In this document: one piece after another, positions 25,226 through 33,199 of the stretch
Layout of the letters: every line of letters starts with the position of its first letter
Numbering within the stretch: position 1 is the first letter of the stretch
Assembly: GCF_020687805.1 (NCBI RefSeq)
Contig: NZ_JAJEWQ010000001.1
Coordinates: forward strand, 963,232-1,027,231
Length of the DNA: 64,000 nt
Direction of reading: 5' to 3'
Origin: Planctobacterium marinum
GTDB lineage: Bacteria > Pseudomonadota > Gammaproteobacteria > Enterobacterales > Alteromonadaceae
Program-made: the position numbers and the translations under genes
Notes under the pieces: model-generated
What the model saw: only the letters and a program-made list of their open reading frames with translations
Told to the model about the DNA's origin: nothing
Database searches by the model: none

Positions 25226-27204
25226 CGGATACTCGACAACAAATAATCTACCACCTGGTCACGGGGACCACTTTGGCAAAATGGCGCCGGTCTGTATTTT
25301 GGTGGCAGGAAGATTTCCCGGGAAATCAGTTCATCCAGAATATCGATAAATTCAAATGAGGTTTTTCCGATTAGTAATGGGTCAAGATTACGCTGCTGAT
25401 GTAATCGTATCGCCTGACTTAAACCGCTCAAATACAAATAGTCTTTGGTAAAACCGCCACCGCGAAATACCCGTGCGGTAATGGTAAACGCCCTGTCCGG
25501 ATTTATTTCATAGCGCTCGGTCAACTCGTGATAAACATCATTGAAGTTGTCTCCGTGGATCATGCGATTCACCGCTATTACCCGCAATGCCAGGGTGTGC
25601 AGACGGGAAACCAGAATATTGCCCCCCAGATGCTCAGACAAAATTGCCAGGCCTTCCTGCGTGTAAGTATTGCCTGGTAAACCGATCTTCAGTACTTTTA
25701 ACGGCTGAATATCAGCATTGGCACTGGTTACAATATGCACACCTAATTCGTGATCAATAAGTGCCTGGAGCTCTTTTTCACCAAATCGTCGGGTTGGATT
25801 GATTTTCAGGGTTTTACCGCTGACCAGCGCACCAGCCACGATTTTATCGGTGACAATGATTTTGCAATCAATGCCGTAGCTCTGTGCAGCATCGGTAAAA
25901 CGCTGCACAATTTGCTCCGGCTCGTAGCTGAGCATTGGTTCTTCGTCGTGTACTCTGGCGTGCAATATAAACTGCGCGTTATTGATATCATCGTCACTGG
26001 GTTGGCCATAATACCGCAGGGAATTATATAAAAACTCTTCGGTGCCGATACTGGTCAGCAAATCAATACGCTTTGCCAGCTGGTCGATAACCCGACGATA
26101 CATCAGCTGAATACTGGCATCGCGGACTTCATCCACCGGCAACCGATATAACGCCTCTTTGAACAAAAATGGGTCCAGGTCCAACTGGCGATAGCGAAAC
26201 GCCGGACGATACTGATGAGGACGGCGCATAAATGCGGCCTTTTCCTGCTTCAGATTTAACGGGTTGATATAGTCCAGGGTGTCCATGTTTCTGGCTAATT
26301 TATACAGCTCGTTATCCAGTACCTGAACTTCTTTGGGTAGCGCGGAAGACAAGACCGTTGCGGCTTTAACACGGGAACGACGTTTACGCTTTTCGATCAT
26401 CACAGAAATATGCTGGGTAATCACCCGTTTTAGCTCGGTTTTTAACTGCTCAATCACCAGTGGAAAATGTTCACCGGTCAGTTCATCCATATAAACCTTT
26501 TTCAGTTCCAACGGAATACACAGGCAATTGGGGAAAAACTGTTTTACAAAGCTGGCCTGATAACCTAAACCAGAAAAAACGTCATTCACTGCCACCAGAT
26601 TTTCCACATTAGGCAGAGAAACGCCTTCCAAAAGCCCCACTAATCGACCAATGTCATTGCGCCATTTGCGCATGTTGATTTGCTCAGTGCCAATGTTAAA
26701 TACCGGTGTGGGTTGATCACGGCGTTGATAATTGTATGAATGGATATCGTACAGCACGGCAAAACCGTGCAGGGCTTCCAACTTTTTAAGCAATGCCCGT
26801 AAAATGCGATAGTAGGTGTCGTGCTTTGCCGTAATGGTGGCAATTTCGGATTTAGCCAGCGGCTCATTCCAGACATTTTTGCCCCAGGCAACAGAATAAA
26901 TGCAATGTTCCGGTACGCGATTCAGATCGTACTCATAACGAGAATCTTCGGCCTGCAATACTATGGGCAACGAAGAGATAAATTCACCGGTCAGTGGATC
27001 TTCTTCGTAATACCGCTCAGCATTGCTTAAGGCGCATTTTGCCAATAGCGATTCCGCCATACGCGAACCGTTGTGAATGGCCGTAGCAATAAATGGCTGA
27101 TAATCACTGATGTGAATAGTCAGGCTGCCGTCAAGCAACTGCGCAACGAAACTCTCACCATGATTGATTTTGTTGATGACCTGCTGTTCAGATAGCGTCT
27201 GCAT
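25222..27204 (-). CDS. Two-domain protein: N-formylglutamate-amidohydrolase-like plus DUF1704/MATCAP-like metallopeptidase (QEGLA motif)
   Basis: 660 residues. Residues about 1-250 resemble N-formylglutamate amidohydrolase (ATAIHNGSRM, EDSRYEYDLNR, LYDIHSYN with metal-type His/Glu/Asp). Residues about 300-640 match the 'flavohemoglobin expression-modulating QEGLA motif' family (DUF1704), with the zinc-type motif HELGVH (HExxxH), then NTYTQEGLAILSEHLGG. Eukaryotic members of this family include MATCAP, which removes C-terminal tyrosine from tubulin. A carboxypeptidase/amidase acting on a glutamyl substrate is therefore plausible. It overlaps the ATP-grasp gene by 17 bp and the oxygenase gene by 4 bp, so it is tightly coupled in an operon. 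Confidence 0.85.
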   Translation of the reverse strand: MQTLSEQQVINKINHGESFVAQLLDGSLTIHISDYQPFIATAIHNGSRMAESLLAKCALSNAERYYEEDPLTGEFISSLPIVLQAEDSRYEYDLNRVPEHCIYSVAWGKNVWNEPLAKSEIATITAKHDTYYRILRALLKKLEALHGFAVLYDIHSYNYQRRDQPTPVFNIGTEQINMRKWRNDIGRLVGLLEGVSLPNVENLVAVNDVFSGLGYQASFVKQFFPNCLCIPLELKKVYMDELTGEHFPLVIEQLKTELKRVITQHISVMIEKRKRRSRVKAATVLSSALPKEVQVLDNELYKLARNMDTLDYINPLNLKQEKAAFMRRPHQYRPAFRYRQLDLDPFLFKEALYRLPVDEVRDASIQLMYRRVIDQLAKRIDLLTSIGTEEFLYNSLRYYGQPSDDDINNAQFILHARVHDEEPMLSYEPEQIVQRFTDAAQSYGIDCKIIVTDKIVAGALVSGKTLKINPTRRFGEKELQALIDHELGVHIVTSANADIQPLKVLKIGLPGNTYTQEGLAILSEHLGGNILVSRLHTLALRVIAVNRMIHGDNFNDVYHELTERYEINPDRAFTITARVFRGGGFTKDYLYLSGLSQAIRLHQQRNLDPLLIGKTSFEFIDILDELISREIFLPPKYRPAPFCQSGPRDQVVDYLLSSIR

Positions 27205-28216
27205 CTTCGATTACCTTGCGAAATTCACTTTTACGACTGATCACCAACTCTTTGGCACTCACGACACTTTCCGCAAAGTCTATGATTTGCTTTTGCAGTT
27301 TGACGCGGTTTAAACGGTTGATACGGGTGATACCACCAGGGCTCAGGACATTGACTTCAATGAGTTTGCCGTTAATGACATCCAGCCCCACAAAATACAA
27401 ACCATCACGCACCAGTTTCGGTCCAATGTGTTTACACAGGCGTTTTTCCTGTTTAGTGAGCGCGTGTTTGACTTCCTGACCACCGGCGTGAATATTAGAG
27501 CGCATGTCATTCTCAGACGGCACACGACGCATCGCGCCAATGGGTTCACCATTGAGCATCAAGATGCGCACATCTCCTTTTTCAGCCCCCTCCACATAAT
27601 CCTGTAGGATCACGTAGTTCTTATCATCAGCGACATAGAATTCCAGCAATGACTTCACCGAACTGTGAGCTGACTTTTCCACCATAATGACGCCACTGCC
27701 ACCGTAACCGTTCAGGGGTTTCATGATCATGCGCTCATTGGGGTTTTCTTTCAGTACCCGCAACAGGTAATCGATATTTTTAGAAACGTGAGTGACCGGG
27801 ATAAACTCATTGTGCGGATCATGCAACGACGCGGTATACAGCTTGTTATTCGCCAGACGCAAACCGTCGATATCATTCATGATAAAGGTATCAGAGCGCA
27901 CTGAGTCCAGGAAGTTAAGTGCCATGGTATCCAGTGGTGGGTTGGCGCGCATAAAAATTACATCAAACCCGGCCAACGGCAATTGTACTTTGCGGAATTG
28001 AGCATTTTTGTAAAAGGCTGCGATATTATTGGACACCACACCTTTTTTTAGCACACGGCAAAATGCGCTGGCGATACTGTCCCGCATCGTTAAATTATTG
28101 GGAGTGGTTACTGCAACAGTATGACCACGAGACACCGCCTCATGAATCAGACGCAAAGTAGAATCAGAATCGTGGGAGATCTTTTCCCACGGATACATTA
28201 AAAAACAAATTTTCAT
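27188..28216 (-). CDS. ATP-grasp ligase, glutathione-synthetase-like
   Basis: 342 residues. The N-terminus MKICFLMYPWEKISHDSDSTL and the body match the glutathione-synthetase (GshB) type of ATP-grasp enzyme: MIMKPLNGYGGSGVIMVEK (phosphate-binding loop), VILQDYVEGAEKGDVRILMLNGEPIGAMRRVP, and VGLDVINGKLIEVNVLSPGGITRINRLN (metal-binding Asp/Asn). No GshA-like gene is adjacent. It overlaps the QEGLA-motif gene. Because of this partner it is more likely a dedicated amino-acid or peptide ligase than the housekeeping glutathione synthetase. The substrate is unknown. Confidence 0.87.
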   Translation of the reverse strand: MKICFLMYPWEKISHDSDSTLRLIHEAVSRGHTVAVTTPNNLTMRDSIASAFCRVLKKGVVSNNIAAFYKNAQFRKVQLPLAGFDVIFMRANPPLDTMALNFLDSVRSDTFIMNDIDGLRLANNKLYTASLHDPHNEFIPVTHVSKNIDYLLRVLKENPNERMIMKPLNGYGGSGVIMVEKSAHSSVKSLLEFYVADDKNYVILQDYVEGAEKGDVRILMLNGEPIGAMRRVPSENDMRSNIHAGGQEVKHALTKQEKRLCKHIGPKLVRDGLYFVGLDVINGKLIEVNVLSPGGITRINRLNRVKLQKQIIDFAESVVSAKELVISRKSEFRKVIEDADAI

Positions 28217-28237
28217 TAAACTTCCGAAGTCAGCAAA

Positions 28238-28432
28238 CTAATCTTTGCGTGCTGCTTTGATGTAAGATTTAACCGCCTTGAGGCTGGGAAATGGCGCATA
28301 ACCTTCGGAGCTCATTTCGTCATTAATGGCGCGTAAAATTTCTTTGTCGCTGGCATCGGTATCCTGCATGGCGTCCATACAGTAGTCATATGCGTCTCGA
28401 ACGATTTCTACGTCAGGTTTTTCTCGTGTCAT
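28238..28432 (-). CDS. Small acidic helical protein preceding the ATP-grasp gene
   Basis: 64 residues from the ATG at 28432; a TTG at 28441 would add three. It opens MTREKPDVEIVRDAYDYCMD and ends VKSYIKAARKD. It looks like a small three-helix protein rather than a leader peptide. It is 21 bp upstream of the ATP-grasp start on the same strand, so it is probably the first gene of that operon. The function is unknown; a partner or substrate of the operon's enzymes is possible. Confidence 0.6.
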   Translation of the reverse strand: MTREKPDVEIVRDAYDYCMDAMQDTDASDKEILRAINDEMSSEGYAPFPSLKAVKSYIKAARKD

Positions 28433-28502
28433 TGTCTTCAAAAATACGTTGTTGGTTGTTCACAAAAGCCCTGCAATTAAGCCTGAGTCGGCGGTTGAAT
28501 AA

Positions 28503-28928
28503 ATGCAGGAAATTGCGCGAAAAGTAGATGGAAATGGCGGCGTTGAACAACGAATTATAATGATGGTGACGACAAATAATTTTAATAACCGGTATTGCGG
28601 TTTCACTGCGATGCGATTACAGCCCGCCTTTAAAGACATTTTGCTGAGTAATGACATCAATTCCCGGCTTTATGGTACCTGGCAACAGGCCGCTATTCCC
28701 ATAACCCAGAGTGAAGAACAGCGAGTTAGCTTTTTAATCGATATCAGACTTCCTGCAGGTTTCGCCAAAACATTGGCAGATTCCGAAGTACACACAACGG
28801 CCGGTTGGTTGGAAGAAACAGCCGGTCAACTCGACAACTTATTGGGTCGGGCCACAACACAGCGAACCGAGTCAATGAAAAAACACTTCCCAAGAGAATT
28901 TGATAGTTTCTTTTCCAGGGCTAAATAG
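28503..28928 (+). CDS. Hypothetical protein, 141 residues
   Basis: I do not recognise this protein. It is divergent from the small-protein/ATP-grasp operon and ends inside a terminator hairpin. It has an N-terminal beta-rich part (RIIMMVTTNNFNNRYCGFTAMRL), a central SFLIDIRLPAGFAKTLADSEV, and a C-terminal helix. There is no signal peptide or membrane segment. The internal ATGs at 28560-28563 (MMVTTNN) could be the true start, as the first 19 residues show no clear Shine-Dalgarno. Confidence 0.6.
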   Translation: MQEIARKVDGNGGVEQRIIMMVTTNNFNNRYCGFTAMRLQPAFKDILLSNDINSRLYGTWQQAAIPITQSEEQRVSFLIDIRLPAGFAKTLADSEVHTTAGWLEETAGQLDNLLGRATTQRTESMKKHFPREFDSFFSRAK

Positions 28929-28938
28929 CCCTGGTTTT
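28915..28938 (+). terminator. Terminator, CCAGGG family
   Basis: Perfect 9-bp stem CCAGGGCTA / TAGCCCTGG, two-base loop, then TTTT. The stop codon of the 141-residue gene (TAG at 28926) lies inside the stem. Confidence 0.85.
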
Positions 28939-28948
28939 CGCTTATCCT

Positions 28949-29614
28949 TTACGGATCATTGTGATAACCCGGTAAATAAATGGGTTCAAGAGAATGAGCT
29001 TCATCCATCCATTCCACTACAAAGGGCCGACTCTGTAATTGTTCGAACCACTTTTGTACCAGTGGCCAGCGTCCGTCAGGCGGATAATGGGCATTAAAGC
29101 GGATAACAGAAGGCAACAGCATAATATCCGCCAGCGAAAAGTCACCAATCAGATAGTCACCTGAAAATGAGGCGATGGTGTGCTGCCAGATATCGTATAC
29201 CTTATTGAGTGTGGCAATTTCGTCCTGAGTTAATGCTCGCTTTTCTTTATAGAAGGCGCTCTCAAAAAACAAACACGAACACACCCGACCAAACGTAGAA
29301 TGCTGCCAGGCGGCAAAACTTCTGGCCTTAGCGCGTTGTTTGGCATCTGATGGTAATAAACTGCCATTCCCTATCTCATTGGCGTATTCCATTATCGCCA
29401 TCGAATCAAAAATAATAAATCCGTCATCATCCAGTACCGGCACAGCAGCGGGTGGGGAGAACTCCCCAATTCTGGCCAGGTTGTCCCATCGTTGAGGACG
29501 ACGGATATCTACCATCACCTCATCAAAATCTATTGCCTGTTCTTTCAATGCTAGCCAGGCCCGAAATGCCCAGCTAGAGGCATTGCGATTACCTGAATAT
29601 AAAACTCTTTTCAT
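28949..29614 (-). CDS. Glutathione S-transferase family protein
   Basis: 221 residues from the ATG at 29614, which has AAGGAG at the correct spacing. The frame runs much further upstream, but only across the divergent Lrp gene region. The thioredoxin-like N-domain opens KRVLYSGNRNASSWAFRAWLALK, with AAVPVLDDDGFIIFDSMAIMEYAN giving the cis-Pro and the E/DS glutathione-binding turn. The C-domain has DYLIGDFSLADIMLLPSV. The serine-rich opening suggests a Ser-type GST. It is divergent from an Lrp-type regulator, its probable controller. Confidence 0.88.
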   Translation of the reverse strand: MKRVLYSGNRNASSWAFRAWLALKEQAIDFDEVMVDIRRPQRWDNLARIGEFSPPAAVPVLDDDGFIIFDSMAIMEYANEIGNGSLLPSDAKQRAKARSFAAWQHSTFGRVCSCLFFESAFYKEKRALTQDEIATLNKVYDIWQHTIASFSGDYLIGDFSLADIMLLPSVIRFNAHYPPDGRWPLVQKWFEQLQSRPFVVEWMDEAHSLEPIYLPGYHNDP

Positions 29615-29687
29615 TTTCAACTCCTTAACTGACACCACTATTATAGAGTGCTGCTGTGCAGTTTGTGGTTCAAAACAGGCGGTATAT

Positions 29688-29703
29688 TGACTATTATTAG
29701 TCA
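29688..29703. promoter_or_regulatory. Candidate Lrp/AsnC operator
   Basis: TGACTATTATTAGTCA: arms TGACTA / TAGTCA around an AT centre, in the 103-bp region between the divergent GST and Lrp-type genes. Confidence 0.5.
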
Positions 29704-29717
29704 TATTAACTACTTTT

Positions 29718-30185
29718 ATGCAGATAATCCCCATGGATGATTTTGACATCGCTATTCTCAAACGCCTGCAAACTGACTGCAGCCAAAACAGTCTTGAGAT
29801 TGGGGCAGAAATAGGCCTGTCGGCCTCTTCTGTACAACGAAGAATAAAAAAACTCAAAGATAGTGGCGCCATCAAATCAGAAATTGCTGTTCTGAATCCG
29901 GACAGTTTTAAAGGGCTGGTCACCGTGATAGTAGAAGTGGTTTTACACAAAGGCGGAACCGCCGCTATTAACCGCTTTTCAGAAAAACTAAATAACACTA
30001 ATGCCGTACAACAGGTTTTTTATATTGCAGGCCAGGCTGACTTTATGATCATTATGGTTTGTCAGGATATGGCGCACTTTGAACAATTGTCACAAGGATT
30101 ATTTATGGACAATGAAAACGTAGCGAAATTTACCTCCAATGTGGTTATCGGCACAAAAAAACAAAGCCTGGCGCTAATGCTGTGA
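29718..30185 (+). CDS. Lrp/AsnC-family transcriptional regulator
   Basis: 155 residues. An N-terminal winged HTH (DDFDIAILKRLQTDCSQNSLEIGAEIGLSASSVQRRIKKL) is followed by an RAM/AsnC ligand-binding domain (VTVIVEVVLHKGG onward; VFYIAGQADFMIIMV). ATG at 29718 or 29733 could be the start. It is divergent from a GST gene with a palindrome between. Its 3' end overlaps the convergent serine-hydrolase gene by 12 bp. Confidence 0.9.
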   Translation: MQIIPMDDFDIAILKRLQTDCSQNSLEIGAEIGLSASSVQRRIKKLKDSGAIKSEIAVLNPDSFKGLVTVIVEVVLHKGGTAAINRFSEKLNNTNAVQQVFYIAGQADFMIIMVCQDMAHFEQLSQGLFMDNENVAKFTSNVVIGTKKQSLALML

Positions 30186-31208
30186 TGGTGCCTTTCGCAA
30201 AATCCTGAGCACCCGGTCATAGAGAATACCGGTTAACATCACCAAATCGTTGCCCGTGGTACTGACAAACTGAATCACCACCATATCTTCCTGCGGATGG
30301 TATCTGGCAATACTTTGATAACCCAGTACCCAACCATTGTGATTGTAGCCATAGAGAGAGGCATACAGCTGCCGCTCCTGTTCAGTAAAGAAAGCGCCCT
30401 CGTTTAAAGCGCGCAAAAAGATTGCCACCTCTTTTGCAGTAGCCACATACCCCTGGTCCAGGTGCCGCAGATCATCGTCATAGCCCAAGTGATAACCACT
30501 CATTAATTCATTTTTATTGACCTCCCCTACAGAGAAAAACGTGCGGGTTAACCCCAATGGCGCTAACAAAGTGCGTTCAATATATTCACCATGGGGAGCG
30601 CCCGTTATTGCGGCGATAATCAACTGCAGCAACAGGTAATTGCTGTTGGAATAGGCGTAGTCAGTATCGGGAGCAAAATCAGCGGGCTGATCCAGGATCA
30701 GCTCCTGGATATCAAAATCCAATTCCCCCCAATGAAATCGTTTGTGCTCGGTAAAATTGGGGATGCCACTGCGATGTTGCACCATCATCCGAACAGTAAT
30801 TTGCTCAGCATGTTCAATTCGTCCTCGGGTAAAAGGCAGATAGTCGGCTAAATGCTTGTCCAACACCAACTGTCCCGCTGCCGCAAGTTTCGTGATGGCC
30901 GCAGCGTCATAGAGCTTAGCTATACTGCCGATTTTAAATAAGGCATCAGGGCGAACCGGCTGCTGACTGACACGGTTATCGACTCCACTAACAAAATAAG
31001 TGGGCTCAGATCCCTTTTTATCAACGTATACAAGCACACCATCAATCCCTTGCTCAACTGCGTTGTTCAGCTCCTGCTGTACTGTAGCCGGAAGCGGTTG
31101 AAGGTAATACCAGGCATACTCCCAGGGGGCAAATAGGTAGATACTCACAAATGTCACCATGGCAGCGACGACTCTCATGATGTTTGTGATAAATTTTTGA
31201 TTTTTCAT
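30174..31208 (-). CDS. Serine hydrolase, class C beta-lactamase/penicillin-binding-protein-like
   Basis: 344 residues with an N-terminal membrane anchor or signal (IMRVVAAMVTFVSIYLFAPW). Catalytic motifs: SIAK in LFKIGSIAKLYDAAAITKL (SxxK) and YSN in DYAYSNSNYLLLQLI. The fold is of the PF00144 type, such as D-aminopeptidases, esterases and EstB-like hydrolases, acting in the periplasm. It is not an obvious resistance beta-lactamase because the KTG region is unclear (the C-terminus has FVSTTGNDLV). It converges on the Lrp-type gene. Confidence 0.85.
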   Translation of the reverse strand: MKNQKFITNIMRVVAAMVTFVSIYLFAPWEYAWYYLQPLPATVQQELNNAVEQGIDGVLVYVDKKGSEPTYFVSGVDNRVSQQPVRPDALFKIGSIAKLYDAAAITKLAAAGQLVLDKHLADYLPFTRGRIEHAEQITVRMMVQHRSGIPNFTEHKRFHWGELDFDIQELILDQPADFAPDTDYAYSNSNYLLLQLIIAAITGAPHGEYIERTLLAPLGLTRTFFSVGEVNKNELMSGYHLGYDDDLRHLDQGYVATAKEVAIFLRALNEGAFFTEQERQLYASLYGYNHNGWVLGYQSIARYHPQEDMVVIQFVSTTGNDLVMLTGILYDRVLRILRKAPSQH

Positions 31209-31338
31209 TGTAGCTGACTGAAGAAACTAAAGCTGCGCCATTTGGTATGCCAAACTTAACAGCTTGCTCATCATTAGGCTATTTCGCCAGCGTTTCTGCC
31301 CGGATGCTCCTGACCAAATAGCCTGGCCGGAGGAAGTT

Positions 31339-31920
31339 TCAGCGGTATACATCTTCCAACAGCTGTTGCGCCAGTTCAGCTAAATGCCCGGGATCATTGT
31401 TTGATTGAGCATAAATTCTCAGGCCGGTGATACCCATCGCCAGATAACGACCACGTTGCTCTGCTGAGCGGCTGCTGTCAATTTCATTATGCTGTATTGC
31501 TGTTTGCAACACGTTTACAAACCCCTGGTGCCACCCGGCGATATTTTCCGCTACCGCTTTTTCCACCACAGGATTCACCTGCGCCATTTCACTGAGCGCT
31601 TTTTGCGATAAACAAACACACTGATGGCCCTGTTGCGTTAGATCCTGTACGGTTTTATTGAGATACCGGCGCAACCCTTCTTTGACAGAAGGTGCATTTT
31701 CAAAGAGTTGCACAAACTCTTTACTGCGATCATCACTGTATTGTTGCAAAGCACAAAGCAACAGGCCCTGTTTGTTTTCAAAAGCACAATAAATAGAACC
31801 AGGGTGCAGGCCGGTAGCTTTCTTTAAATCCAGCATACTGGTTTGACTGTAGCCCTTGGTAGCAAACGCCACAATGGCGGCCCTTAACACCTGCTCTTTA
31901 TCAAACTCCGCACTTCTCAT
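31339..31920 (-). CDS. TetR-family repressor (of the adjacent Old Yellow Enzyme gene)
   Basis: 193 residues. The N-terminal HTH (VLRAAIVAFATKGYSQTSMLDLKKATGLHPGSIYCAF) is typical of TetR regulators. The C-terminal domain contains cysteines (HQCVCLSQKAL) that could act as an electrophile sensor, as in NemR-type repressors of Old-Yellow-Enzyme genes. It is divergent from the OYE gene. Three identical-class palindromes lie in the shared region, making it a strong candidate for autorepression and OYE repression. Confidence 0.9.
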   Translation of the reverse strand: MRSAEFDKEQVLRAAIVAFATKGYSQTSMLDLKKATGLHPGSIYCAFENKQGLLLCALQQYSDDRSKEFVQLFENAPSVKEGLRRYLNKTVQDLTQQGHQCVCLSQKALSEMAQVNPVVEKAVAENIAGWHQGFVNVLQTAIQHNEIDSSRSAEQRGRYLAMGITGLRIYAQSNNDPGHLAELAQQLLEDVYR

Positions 31921-31991
31921 ACCAAATCAACTCGCTACAACACCCATTTCAGGCCAATTTACCCTACTTCCAGGTGACATTGTATTCTTAT

Positions 31992-32007
31992 TTGAATGGA
32001 CATTCAA
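31992..32007. promoter_or_regulatory. TetR-type operator 1
   Basis: 16-bp dyad TTGAATGGACATTCAA: 7-bp perfect arms TTGAATG / CATTCAA with a two-base centre. Confidence 0.85.
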
Positions 32008-32015
32008 AATATTAC

Positions 32016-32031
32016 TTGAATGCCCATTCAA
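32016..32031. promoter_or_regulatory. TetR-type operator 2
   Basis: TTGAATGCCCATTCAA, the same arms with centre CC; 24 bp centre-to-centre from operator 1. Confidence 0.85.
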
Positions 32032-32042
32032 ATAAGCGTATC

Positions 32043-32058
32043 TTGAATGAGCATTCAA
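32043..32058. promoter_or_regulatory. TetR-type operator 3
   Basis: TTGAATGAGCATTCAA, the same arms with centre AG; 27 bp from operator 2 and 20 bp before the OYE start codon, so it overlaps the initiation region. Confidence 0.85.
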
Positions 32059-32078
32059 AATTAACTGACGGAACCGAG

Positions 32079-33122
32079 ATGACTGAAAACTTATTTCACC
32101 CCTTTGCATTAAACCAAACCATTGCGCTTCAAAACCGAATTGCCATGGCGCCACTTACCCGCTGTATGGCTGATGATGATCTGGTACCCACTCAATTATC
32201 AGTAGATTATTATGCCCGCCGTGCTGAAACGGGTTTGATCATTACCGAAGCCACGATTATCCGCGCCGATGGTCAGGGCTACCCCAATACACCAGGCATA
32301 TTTACTGATGCGCAAATTGCCGGCTGGAAAAAGGTCACTGAAGCGGTTCACGCCAAAGGCGGCAAGATATTCCTGCAACTCTGGCATTGTGGCCGGGTTT
32401 CCCATCCTTACTTCTTTGATGGCGAATTTGTGTTAGCCCCGTCAGCCGAGAAAGTTGAGGGTACCGTACCGCGTATGAGAGAACTGGAATATCAGGTACC
32501 TAAACCCGCCTCTGCTGTTGAAATCGCACAACTGGTGGCGGATTTTGCCAAAGCGGCTGAGAACGCCATTGAAGCAGGCTTTGATGGGGTAGAAATTCAC
32601 GGTGCCAACGGTTATCTGCTGGATCAGTTTTTACACCATGATGCTAACAAGCGCGAAGACGAATTTGGCGGCTCGCCAGAAAATATGGCGCGCTTCCCAT
32701 TACAGGTCGTCGACGCTATCGTAGCTAAAATCGGTCATGAACGCACTGCCTTGCGGGTGTCGCCGGGTGCCTACTTTAATATGCAGGGTCACCCAGATGA
32801 TCGGGGCGTATTTGAATACCTGTTGACCGAGCTGGAAAAGCGCAACCTTGCCTATCTGCACCTGGGCTTATTTGATGACAGTATGGAATTTGAATATCTG
32901 GGCGGTTCAGCCACCGACTTTGTGCGCAAACACTACAAAAATACCCTGATGGGTGTTGGCGGTTATAGTGCCGAAACGGGCAGCAAGGCAATTGAAGAAG
33001 AGCGCTTTGATTTGCTGGCCATTGGACGCCCGTTTATTGCCAACCCGGATTATATTACTAAGGTGAAAACCGGTGAAGCACTCACCGAGTATAACGAAGC
33101 CATGCTGGCCGAGTTGTATTAA
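32079..33122 (+). CDS. Old Yellow Enzyme family NADH:flavin oxidoreductase (alkene reductase)
   Basis: 347 residues from the ATG of MTENLFHPFALNQT. The open frame continues upstream only through the operator repeats. The TIM-barrel FMN enzyme opens NRIAMAPLTRCMADDD, with the active-site HGANGYLLDQFLHHDANKREDEFGGS and the FMN-phosphate loop GVGGYSAETGSKAIEE...LLAIGRPFIANP. It reduces activated alkenes, quinones or nitro compounds with NAD(P)H in the cytoplasm. It resembles NemA/xenobiotic reductases in length and in association with a divergent TetR regulator. Induction by electrophiles is likely. Confidence 0.92.
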   Translation: MTENLFHPFALNQTIALQNRIAMAPLTRCMADDDLVPTQLSVDYYARRAETGLIITEATIIRADGQGYPNTPGIFTDAQIAGWKKVTEAVHAKGGKIFLQLWHCGRVSHPYFFDGEFVLAPSAEKVEGTVPRMRELEYQVPKPASAVEIAQLVADFAKAAENAIEAGFDGVEIHGANGYLLDQFLHHDANKREDEFGGSPENMARFPLQVVDAIVAKIGHERTALRVSPGAYFNMQGHPDDRGVFEYLLTELEKRNLAYLHLGLFDDSMEFEYLGGSATDFVRKHYKNTLMGVGGYSAETGSKAIEEERFDLLAIGRPFIANPDYITKVKTGEALTEYNEAMLAELY

Positions 33123-33144
33123 CCTGAACAGGTTCGAAAATAAC

Positions 33145-33172
33145 AAACCAGGGCTATTTAGCCCTGGTTTTT
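33145..33172. terminator. Bidirectional terminator, CCAGGG family
   Basis: Perfect 12-bp stem AAACCAGGGCTA / TAGCCCTGGTTT with a TT loop and a T-run, between the convergent OYE and transglutaminase genes. It has the same CCAGGGCTA arms as the hairpin at 28915. Confidence 0.9.
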
Positions 33173-33199
33173 CGTTTCTGAGAAGGGAAATAATTGGGT

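Noticed and set aside
29615-29998. Extension of the GST gene to a 349-residue protein
   Set aside because: The extra N-terminus crosses the divergent Lrp gene on the other strand; the ATG at 29614 has AAGGAG and begins the GST fold.
30174-31208. Antibiotic-resistance beta-lactamase
   Set aside because: The SxxK and YSN motifs fit the broad PF00144 hydrolase class; the KTG box is not convincing and there is no ampR-type partner.
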